From a bacterium (GTDB taxonomy: Bacteria; Electryoneota; Electryoneia; Electryoneales; Electryoneaceae), in assembly GCA_020444425.1 (NCBI GenBank), contig JAHLLB010000013.1:34415-98414 (forward strand): a DNA stretch of 64,000 bases, in the 5' to 3' direction. Under the pieces are notes generated by a model, which was not told the DNA's origin, did no database searches, and worked only from the letters and a program-made list of their open reading frames with translations. Shown here in pieces: positions 57,114 to 64,000 of the stretch. Positions within the stretch are counted from its first letter, which is position 1. The number at the start of each line of letters is the position of its first letter. Both the position numbers and the translations under genes were made by a program.

Positions 57114-60100
57114 TTACTCAGCGTCGACCACGATCAGCGCTTCCAGCGGAATCTCATCTTCCGCGTCAGCGGTGCCAATCGCAAACACGCTGTAGTTGGT
57201 GCCACCCATAACGGCGACATCGGTCAGGCTCAGCACCTCGGTGTCCGTACCGGACAGGTGCACTGACAGGTTGTAGCTGCCGCCAGCGACTTCGATGTAG
57301 CCCTCATCCGCTGCTTCCGGATACACGGTGTCCATGAACAGGATTGGGCCGTCGGTCACGCCCACATCCACCGCCGGAGCGTCCGGGGAGGTGTGCACGA
57401 AGCGCAGCTTCGCCTGTCCGGAGGTCATCCGGTCATCCATCCACGTGTTCAGCATCAACGGATTCGTACCACCACCGGCGAAACCAATCGCTGCGACGGT
57501 GTAGGCGTTGTCCGCTTCAGGCATCACGGTTTCCATCAGCACCGGCGTTCCGTCGGTGAGCTCGATCTCAACCATGTGCGCGCCTTCGGTCAGCGTGAGG
57601 TAGCCGGTGACATCCTTGTAGGACGCATTCCCGACCGCCATCATGCCGTCGATGTAGACATTCACCGCCGGAGCATCCGGGCTCAGGTGACCGACTCGTA
57701 CCTCGGTCAGACCCGATACATCCGCCACGATCGGCGACATACCACCCATCGTCTCTTCCGTGATGACCGCCTTCAGCGCCTCGTTGCCCTCGCCGCCGAG
57801 GAAGCCAACCACCCAGATGGTGATGTTCGTATTGCTGACAAACGGCACTCCGGCGAACCCGGCCGCGACATCGCTGGTGCCGGCGGGACGCAGGAACAGG
57901 TCATAGACCATGTCGTTGAACGCGCTGTAGCCCTGCACGTCCGAGAAATCAAGGTTGTCCGCGAGGAACGAACCGGTGAACGTTGTGACATCCACCGCCG
58001 GAGCGTCCGGCGAGGCGTGCACGAAACGCACCCACGGTTCGCCGTTGCCCATGCGGGAATCGTTTGTCACGACCGGCTGGAAGTTTCCTTCGCCGATGGA
58101 ACCGATCGCGGCGACGGTGTAGGCCATGTTGGTGTTGAACGTGAGCATCTCGTCAATGACCGGGCTGCCCATGTCGCCGGTCGCATACACCTGGACCTGG
58201 CTGGTGCCAGCCGGGATCTCGAGATAATCGCTGACGGTCAGGTACGGCACGTTCTGCAGCACCATCTCACCGGCGAAGTAGACGTCCACGTTCGGCGCGT
58301 CCGGGCTCAAGTGCCCGACACGCAACTCTGCCATCGGGACATAGCCTTCAAGCAGGCCTACGTTGCTGCCGTCTGCGACATTGTCCTCGGTCGCGGCAAC
58401 GCGAACCAAGCCGTCATCGCTGAGGAAATCCACCGCCCACAGGGTGTAGACTGTGCCGTCGCTAAGGCTGACGCCGTCAATCTGCTGCACGATGGTCATG
58501 CCATCACTGGTGCGAACCTGCAGATCGTACGTGCCGCCAGCAAGACCGGCGTAGGCGTCGGTACCCGGCGAGAATTCGCCGAATTCAACGTTATCAAAGA
58601 GAACCGTGCCATCAGTCAACGTGATGTCAACTTCCGGAGCGTCCGGGGAAGCGTGCACGAAACGAGCCTGCACGTTGCTTTCACCGTCACGCTGGTCCAT
58701 GCTGACCACCGGGCCAAAACTGCCCAGGTCGATCGAACCGATCGCGGCGACGGTGTACGCCATGTCCATCTCAAACGTCAGGGTCGCGTCGATCACCGGA
58801 TTGCTGTCGGTACCGGTCACGAACACCTGCACCAGACGGTCACCCGCCTCAACCTCGAGATACGGGCTGACGCCGAGGTAGGCCACATTCTCCAACGCCA
58901 TCGCGCCGTCAACGTAGACGTCCACATTCGGCGCATCCGGGCTCAGGTGGCTGATACGAACCTCAGCCATCGGCGGTACGTATTCGACACCAGTCAGCAC
59001 GGCAGCGGTCGAACCATCTTCGAACGCATCCCGGGTCACCACGGCCCGTACGAGACCGTCATCGGCGAGGAAGTCCACCGCCCAGACGGTGATCGTGGTT
59101 TCGTTGCTCAGTTCGACATCTTCGAACGTCTGCACAATGGTCTCACCGTCACTGGTGCGAACCTGCAGATCGTACGTGCCGGCGCCGAGGCTGGCATAGC
59201 CTTCAGCCGGGCTGAGTTCACGGAAGCTGACGTCGTCGAACAAGACCGTACCATCCGGCAGGGTGATGTCGACTTCCGGAGCGTCCGGGGAGGTGTGCGC
59301 AAATCGAACCTGCACGCCACTGGCCGTTTCACGGCTATCCATGGTCACGATCGGCTCGAGGTCATTGTCGCCCAGCGAACCCGTCGCTGCGACGGTGTAC
59401 GCCATGTCGGTTTCCACACTGACTACGGCGTCAATCACCGGCTCGCTGTCGGTTCCGGTCGCGAAGACCTGGATCTGACGCGAACCGCTGTTCACCATCA
59501 GGTACGGGCTGAGGCCGAGGTAGCCCACGCCCTCAAGCACCATCATGCCATCGACGTAAACATCTACCGCCGGAGCATCCGGGCTCAGGTGCGCAACACG
59601 TACACTCGCCATGTCCGGGGTGATCACGGTTGCGTCCGCACCGTTGCCCGGGGCGTCGATCGTCGCGACAGCCTTGAGCATTTCCGCTTCCGCACCATTC
59701 AACTTGCCAACCGCCCAGATGGTGACAACGTCACCGTCATTGAGGCCGACACCGTTGAAGCCGATGACCACGTTGTCCGTGCCTGCAGCGCGAACCTGCA
59801 AGTCATACGTTCCACCGGTCACGTTGATGAACTCCGCCGCTTCCGGGAAGCTGACGTCTTCAAACAACGGGGTACCGTCTGCAAGCGTGATGTCCACCGC
59901 CGGAGCGTTCGGGGAGGTGTGGATGAACCGCACCTTCACGTCGCCCGCCGTGGTACGATCATCCATGTACACTGCCGGCTGAATGCTGGCCAATTCGCCA
60001 ACCGCAGCCACTGTGTACGCCATGTCCATGGACACGGTCACATCCGCGTCTATCACGGCGTTATCCATCGTGCCGGTGGCATACACCTGCACGTTACGCG

Positions 60101-60986
60101 TGCCCGCACCAACCGTCAGGTAGTTGCTGACACCCAGGTACGCCACATTTTCCAAGACCTTGCGGTTGTCAACGTAGACGTCCACAGGCGGAGCGTCCGG
60201 GCTCAGGTGGCTGACACGCAGCAGCGCGGTGTCGGTCGGCAGCACCATCGAGGTGGAACCGGAACCGGTTTCCGCCGTCGCGACCGCCATCAGACCCATT
60301 TCGCCTTCTTCAGCTGCCAGGCCGACCGCCCAGACCGTGTAGTTCGTCTCGGCGTTGAGCATCACGTTGCTGAGCGTGAGCACAATCGTCTCCGTGCCCG
60401 CAACCCGCACCTGCAGGTTATACTGATCTTCCGGAACGGTGATGTAGTTGCCAACCTCGGTGAACGACACGTTCTCGAAGATCACGTTGCCGTCCATGTC
60501 GGTGATGTCCACCGCCGGGGCATCCGGGGACGCGTGCACGAAACGCAGCATCACATCGTCGCCGGGCTCGGTCATGTCTTCAAATACGGCCGGCTGGATG
60601 TTGTCCAGCTTGCCAACCGCGGCAACCGTGTACGCCATCTCACCCATCAGGCTGACGTCGGCGTCGATCACAGCGTTTTCTGTCGTGCCAGTCGCATACA
60701 CCTGAACGTTGTGCATGCCGGCGTCCAGCTCGAGATACTCGCTCACCGCGAGGTAGTCGACGTTGCTCAGCACCATCGCGCCGTCAACGTAGATATCCAC
60801 CGGGGGAGCATCCGGGCTCAAGTGGGTCACGCGCAGCTGAGCAGATTCCGGCTCCGGCGCGACGCCATTGTTGTTATCATCATCGTCATCATCACACCCA
60901 CTCACCACCAGCAACAGCGCCAGCAGGGGTACAATAAACAACATCGTCTTGCGAGTGTTGTTCAGGTCACGCAGCCACTTCATCAT
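57114..60986 (-). CDS. Lipoprotein with twelve DUF4397 units
   Basis: 1290 aa. Lipobox VVSGC near residue 30, then a Cys-Asp-Asp run. Twelve units follow, alternating two types: one opening RVxHLSPDAPxVDVYVDG, the other RFxHxSPDAPxVDI. Each unit is about 100 residues, as in DUF4397, a beta-sandwich found in secreted proteins. The alternation suggests a duplicated pair unit repeated six times. It is probably a surface filament or adhesin. AGGAGG precedes ATG 60986. The opposite strand has a 1204-codon open frame, which I treat as a shadow. A GGGGACAC hairpin follows the stop. Confidence 0.9.
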   Translation of the reverse strand: MMKWLRDLNNTRKTMLFIVPLLALLLVVSGCDDDDDDNNNGVAPEPESAQLRVTHLSPDAPPVDIYVDGAMVLSNVDYLAVSEYLELDAGMHNVQVYATGTTENAVIDADVSLMGEMAYTVAAVGKLDNIQPAVFEDMTEPGDDVMLRFVHASPDAPAVDITDMDGNVIFENVSFTEVGNYITVPEDQYNLQVRVAGTETIVLTLSNVMLNAETNYTVWAVGLAAEEGEMGLMAVATAETGSGSTSMVLPTDTALLRVSHLSPDAPPVDVYVDNRKVLENVAYLGVSNYLTVGAGTRNVQVYATGTMDNAVIDADVTVSMDMAYTVAAVGELASIQPAVYMDDRTTAGDVKVRFIHTSPNAPAVDITLADGTPLFEDVSFPEAAEFINVTGGTYDLQVRAAGTDNVVIGFNGVGLNDGDVVTIWAVGKLNGAEAEMLKAVATIDAPGNGADATVITPDMASVRVAHLSPDAPAVDVYVDGMMVLEGVGYLGLSPYLMVNSGSRQIQVFATGTDSEPVIDAVVSVETDMAYTVAATGSLGDNDLEPIVTMDSRETASGVQVRFAHTSPDAPEVDITLPDGTVLFDDVSFRELSPAEGYASLGAGTYDLQVRTSDGETIVQTFEDVELSNETTITVWAVDFLADDGLVRAVVTRDAFEDGSTAAVLTGVEYVPPMAEVRISHLSPDAPNVDVYVDGAMALENVAYLGVSPYLEVEAGDRLVQVFVTGTDSNPVIDATLTFEMDMAYTVAAIGSIDLGSFGPVVSMDQRDGESNVQARFVHASPDAPEVDITLTDGTVLFDNVEFGEFSPGTDAYAGLAGGTYDLQVRTSDGMTIVQQIDGVSLSDGTVYTLWAVDFLSDDGLVRVAATEDNVADGSNVGLLEGYVPMAELRVGHLSPDAPNVDVYFAGEMVLQNVPYLTVSDYLEIPAGTSQVQVYATGDMGSPVIDEMLTFNTNMAYTVAAIGSIGEGNFQPVVTNDSRMGNGEPWVRFVHASPDAPAVDVTTFTGSFLADNLDFSDVQGYSAFNDMVYDLFLRPAGTSDVAAGFAGVPFVSNTNITIWVVGFLGGEGNEALKAVITEETMGGMSPIVADVSGLTEVRVGHLSPDAPAVNVYIDGMMAVGNASYKDVTGYLTLTEGAHMVEIELTDGTPVLMETVMPEADNAYTVAAIGFAGGGTNPLMLNTWMDDRMTSGQAKLRFVHTSPDAPAVDVGVTDGPILFMDTVYPEAADEGYIEVAGGSYNLSVHLSGTDTEVLSLTDVAVMGGTNYSVFAIGTADAEDEIPLEALIVVDAE

Positions 60987-61385
60987 GGCAGTCCTCCTAA
61001 AAGTTGACCGTCGGGTTTATAACGAATCCCAACCCTCCCACAGGGTTTGTTCACGGATTCGCCGTTTAGCTGCATCCGCCACAAGCGGCGGAGGCCTGAT
61101 TGCTTGTCAGGCATGGCTAGTACAGACAGCGTGCCAGTTTTTGCGAATGGACTGCGGATACGTCCTCTGATAATTCGCAGAAAATCCAAAATTCTGTCAC
61201 GTCACCACCGAGCCAACCAAGCCTGGACCCCACGAAGACGGTTTTCGGTTATTTAGGTTATACTCAGTTTCAGCAGGGCTCCTCGGGGAGGAAACGCCGC
61301 TTTCGTTTAATTCCGATACACTAACTCGTATCGTTTTGGATCAATTCCGGCGTTCGCTTTCGAACCACCCGTTCCCCCGGGCACG

Positions 61386-61413
61386 AGAAAACCCCGGCCA
61401 GACAGCCGGGGTT
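61386..61413 (-). terminator. Terminator of the thioredoxin-like gene
   Basis: AACCCCGGC and GCCGGGGTT pair around a six-base loop and run into TTTTCTC on the minus strand. Confidence 0.8.
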
Positions 61414-61517
61414 GGGAGACTGGAATTACGCGATCGGTTTTTGTTCGGATTCAGACGAAACCGGGACTCCTGGTCCAGCAGGCGTCCACGACACGTACTA
61501 TCCGAGAGCAGCGCAGC

Positions 61518-61542
61518 CGCGTCTGTAAACAGACACGGCCAC
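61518..61542 (+). repeat. Palindromic repeat, CGCG...ACACGG family
   Basis: CGCGTCTG, TAAA and CAGAC, then ACGGCCAC. It matches the copy at 1241 except in the loop. Confidence 0.55.
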
Positions 61543-61607
61543 GTTTAGTTCTGGCTTACCACTTCAGCGCTATCGACCCAGGTACTTTCGACTTCGGTAC
61601 TTTGGGT

Positions 61608-62399
61608 CTACTTCAGGTACATCAGCTTGCGCGTCACCGCGAAGGATTCACCCTGCACGCGCAGCAAGTACACACCCGTCGCCAGGTTCGCCGGTGTCCA
61701 ACTCAGCTCAGTGTTCCCCGCCGAGCGGCGTTCATTCACTAACACCGCAACCTCCCGGCCGAGCAGATCCAGCACGCTGACACGGACCGATTCGCTCGCC
61801 GGAAGTTCCATGCTGACCGTGACGCTGCTGTTGAACGGATTCGGGTACGCATTGAGCAACACAAACTCGGACGGCTGTTCGCGAGTCGCGGGTTCGTCTA
61901 CATCCAGCGTCGACAACGCCGCCTCGATCGCGGTCTGCTGCGCCGGGATGTCCTGCTCGTGCACACCGGATTCGTACGCGATCAGCCCGTCCGGATCAAC
62001 CACCCAGTACTTCATCGTGTTGTCGTAGTCCTGACTGGTTTCGTACGCCATGGTCAGGAACGGAAAGGTGCAGCCGGTATCATCGGCGAAATCAACGACC
62101 GACGGCGCGGGCAGGTCCCAGCGATCCAGTCCGAACATGACGAAGTTCGGATCGTCCATGTATTCCTGCCAGATATTGTCTTCTTCAGCCCCAGCCTGGG
62201 ACCGGCAGATGCCTCACGTGGCACCCATGAAGAAGAGGAACACCACCTTGCCCTCATAGTCGGACAGGGTGTGCCAGTTGCCATCGGTGTCCTGCAACGT
62301 GAAGTCCGGCGCGGGATCGCCGACATTCAACGCATACGCCGGCAGCGTGGTCAACAACACCGCCGCCAGCAGCGTAAGTCCAGTTATCATCCGTGTCAT
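61608..62399 (-). CDS. Thioredoxin-like selenoprotein (UxxC) with T9SS tail, read through in-frame TGA
   Basis: 264 codons, 263 aa if the TGA at 62216-62214 (codon 62) is read as selenocysteine. Residues 1-23 are a signal peptide. A redoxin/AhpC-TSA fold follows, with GDPAPDFTLQDTDGNWHTL and VVFLFFMGAT, then U62-G-I-C65-R, exactly where thioredoxins have CxxC. The fold continues with FVMFGLDRWD and GLIAYESG. From about residue 183 it has a T9SS tail (AYPNPFNSSVTVSMELP to LMYLK). The frame is open on both sides of the TGA, with no shift. A SECIS-like hairpin follows the TGA. It should be a secreted or surface thiol-disulfide or peroxide-reducing enzyme. If UGA is instead a stop, only a truncated redoxin remains. 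Confidence 0.8.
62186..62204 (-). promoter_or_regulatory. Predicted SECIS hairpin after in-frame TGA
   Basis: Counted from the TGA on the minus strand, bases 10-16 (CGGUCCC) pair with 22-28 (GGGGCUG) as seven pairs, including two G-U pairs, around the loop AGGCU (17-21). The E. coli fdhF SECIS has an AGGUCU loop starting at base 18. Spacing and loop therefore match a bacterial SECIS. Confidence 0.6.
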
Positions 62400-62793
62400 C
62401 GTCTCAACCTCTCAAATCTTTAGGTTACCAGTTGTCCGCCGCCCCCTGTTTCACGCTGGAGCAGCGGAATTGTTTGGTAATCCTAACTGCAAAATTGATG
62501 CCGGGGACAGACAGTGGCGAGTGATGAGTTGTGAGTGATGAGTTAAAGAAACACTTGGCGTAGTGAGGGGTCGTAGACTGGCGGAAGTCGAAAGTCGAAA
62601 GTCGAAAGTCGGAAGTCGGATGTCGGAAGTCGGAAGTACTGAAGATCAACTAAAACGGGGACACTTACTCCGTTAAGTGTCCCCGTTACTTTTATTTGTT
62701 CTGTACTTCTTCTACACTATGCACTTCTGTTGTACGTACTACTTCTTTCCTACTCAGTACTTCTTTTCGACTTCTTTTTACTTCATACTTCAT
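62400..62793. other. Intergenic region with simple repeats
   Basis: About 390 bp. It has AAAGTCG/GAAGTCG heptamer repeats (62585-62640), a GGGGACAC hairpin (62654-62687) and an ACTTC-rich stretch (62700-62790). The promoter of the selenoprotein-like gene must be near 62400-62470. Confidence 0.6.
62654..62687. terminator. GGGGACAC hairpin downstream of the MoxR gene
   Basis: AACGGGGACACTTA pairs with TAAGTGTCCCCGTT across a CTCCGT loop. It is the third member of the family at 20841 and 57075, about 107 bp past the moxR stop. Confidence 0.6.
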
Positions 62794-63786
62794 TTACACC
62801 TTGATCGCAGCCATCAGTTTCTCGATGATATCGTCGGCATCGACAGCGTCCGCTTCCGCGCGGAACGACCGCACGATCCGGTGACGCAGCACCGGTTTCG
62901 CCAACTCCTGCACGTCCGCGACTTCCGGCGTCGGACGTCCATCCAGCACCGCACGCGCTTTCGCGCCGAGGATCAGGTTCTGCCCCGCACGGGGGCCGGC
63001 ACCCCAACGCACCCAGTTCTTGATGAAGTCCGGCGCGTCATCCTCGGCGGGACGGGTGGCCCGTGTCAACGCAACGGCATACTTCAACACCGTGTCCGCG
63101 ACCGGCACACGTCGCACCAATCCCTGCAACTCCTGAATCTCGTCGCCCTTCATCACCACGCTCAGTTGCTTCGCGTCGCCAGCGGTGGTGCGGGTGATGA
63201 TTTCCAATTCCTCTGCGGCGCTCGGGTATTCCACCTTCAGCATGAACATGAACCGGTCGAGCTGGGCTTCGGGCAACGGATAGGTCCCCTCCTGCTCAAT
63301 CGGGTTCTGCGTCGCGAGCACGAAGAACGGTTCCTCCAGCCGGAAGGTCTGCCCCGCCGCGCTGACCTCATGCTCCTGCATCGCCTGCAGCAACGCCGCC
63401 TGCGTTTTCGGCGGGGTCCGGTTGATTTCGTCCGCCAACACCACCTGCGCGAACAGCGGACCCTGCACGAAGCGGAATTCCTTACGGCCCGTTGTGCGGT
63501 TTTCTTCGATCACCTCGGTGCCGGTGATGTCGGTCGGCATCAGGTCCGGGGTGAACTGGATGCGGTTGAAGTTCAATTCGAGCACGTCGGCGAGGCTGCG
63601 AATCAGCAACGTTTTCGCCAGCCCCGGCACACCGACAAGCAACACGTGGCCTTTGCACAACAACGACACGAGCAGGTGATCAATGACATGGTGCTGGCCG
63701 ATAATCACATGGGCCAGCTGGTCTTTCAGGATCTGACGTGCCTGGGCGACACGTTCGAGGGTTTGCAGATCGTCACGGTCGGGCAT
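62794..63786 (-). CDS. MoxR family AAA+ ATPase
   Basis: 330 aa from ATG 63786; a longer frame goes to 63867. Walker A LLVGVPGLAKTLL, Walker B VVLADEINRTPPKTQAALLQAM, sensor ATQNPIEQEGTYPLPEAQLDRF and the C-terminal lid are intact. MoxR ATPases act as chaperones that load cofactors or metal ions into VWA-domain partners, usually encoded beside them. Here the upstream neighbour would lie past the window edge, so the partner is unseen. Confidence 0.92.
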   Translation of the reverse strand: MPDRDDLQTLERVAQARQILKDQLAHVIIGQHHVIDHLLVSLLCKGHVLLVGVPGLAKTLLIRSLADVLELNFNRIQFTPDLMPTDITGTEVIEENRTTGRKEFRFVQGPLFAQVVLADEINRTPPKTQAALLQAMQEHEVSAAGQTFRLEEPFFVLATQNPIEQEGTYPLPEAQLDRFMFMLKVEYPSAAEELEIITRTTAGDAKQLSVVMKGDEIQELQGLVRRVPVADTVLKYAVALTRATRPAEDDAPDFIKNWVRWGAGPRAGQNLILGAKARAVLDGRPTPEVADVQELAKPVLRHRIVRSFRAEADAVDADDIIEKLMAAIKV

Positions 63787-64000
63787 GATGGTTCGGCTTT
63801 CGGGTTGTCGTTTGGCCGCGTGCGCGGTGTCCCACATCGAACGCGCAACGTAGGCCCACGGTTTCACACAGGCAAGGGGAGAGTCAGGTGTTAGGTACCG
63901 TCACGAGAGAAACCACCGTGCAACCACGGAGGACACGGAATAAACGGGTCCCTCGCTGATTCATGTGGGTAAGCTGAGGTTGAGCTTTCCCGCGACGAGG

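Larger units (their letters stand above)
60987..61607. other. Intergenic region
   Basis: About 620 bp upstream of the DUF4397 gene. The terminator at 61386-61413 ends the upstream selenoprotein-like gene. A CGCG...ACACGG palindrome is at 61518-61542. The DUF4397 promoter likely lies between about 61000 and 61380. No gene is called. Confidence 0.6.

Noticed and set aside
57393..61007. Very long open frame (1204 codons) on the plus strand opposite the DUF4397 gene
   Set aside because: It is the antisense of a repetitive coding gene whose codon pattern leaves the other strand open. Its sequence has no signal peptide and no recognisable domain.
62160..62216. Frameshift or pseudogene explanation of the split thioredoxin-like gene
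   Set aside because: Both halves are in the same frame with no shift. The only interruption is one TGA at the redox Cys position, followed by a SECIS-like hairpin. A point mutation from TGC/TGT remains the main alternative.
62677..63894. 405-codon plus-strand frame over the MoxR gene
   Set aside because: MoxR on the minus strand has all AAA+ motifs; the plus-strand frame is rich in His/Arg and has no family features.

Overview
The window reads as chromosomal DNA of a Gram-negative bacterium with an outer membrane and a type IX secretion system (T9SS). Five secreted proteins end in the same sorting tail (a YPNPFN-type start, a strand-rich middle, and a final LMLVK/LMLVR/LMYLK). A PorX-type response regulator with a PglZ domain (19071-20639) is present. 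There are also beta-barrel outer-membrane proteins, lipoproteins with lipoboxes, an undecaprenyl-diphosphate phosphatase beside an LpoA-like protein, and a LolD-like ABC ATPase. With the fairly high GC content and no recognisable well-known gene order, this suggests an uncultured lineage of the FCB superphylum (Calditrichota/KSB1/Electryoneota type). The lineage is inference. I saw no rRNA, tRNA or CRISPR array and no prophage or insertion sequence.

Layout. 1-2117: end of a Clp ATPase, a GH108 muramidase and a sulfotransferase. 2525-5001: two related secreted proteins, one with alpha/beta-hydrolase catalytic residues and one that has lost them and gained a T9SS tail. 5209-5830: an MntA/HepT toxin-antitoxin pair. 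5904-9183: sucC and sucD with a GHKL ATPase and a DUF4325 STAS-like gene inserted between them. 9524-17899: a propeller lipoprotein, two sugar-nucleotide epimerases, a secreted propeller protein between two copies of a roughly 200-bp palindrome-rich block, a BamA-like barrel and two membrane proteins. 17943-20639: a DUF2520 protein and PorX. 21058-29376 (minus): an operon of ABC ATPase, FtsX permease, AttH/CrtC-like protein, cupredoxin, sensor kinase and porin. 29610-32875: a metallo-hydrolase and a membrane SpoIIE phosphatase. 32954-33910: an unusual DDDREKPPKR repeat protein. 34169-41452 (minus): uppP, an LpoA-like protein, guaA, surE and an MmgE/PrpD protein. 41679-56317 (plus): mostly secreted proteins, with an aminotransferase and dut. 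57114-63786 (minus): a 12-unit DUF4397 lipoprotein, a thioredoxin-like gene with an in-frame TGA that looks like a selenoprotein, and a MoxR ATPase.

Two things stand out. First, the gene at 61608-62399 has a TGA exactly where the first cysteine of a thioredoxin CxxC motif should be. The reading frame stays open on both sides, the TGA is followed by a SECIS-like hairpin with an AGGCU loop, and the protein ends in a T9SS tail. Second, the window is seeded with short palindromes of several families. Their flanks are conserved while their stems vary by compensating changes. Copies sit between genes, but one lies in frame inside the attH-like gene and three in tandem form the N-terminus of the LpoA-like protein.
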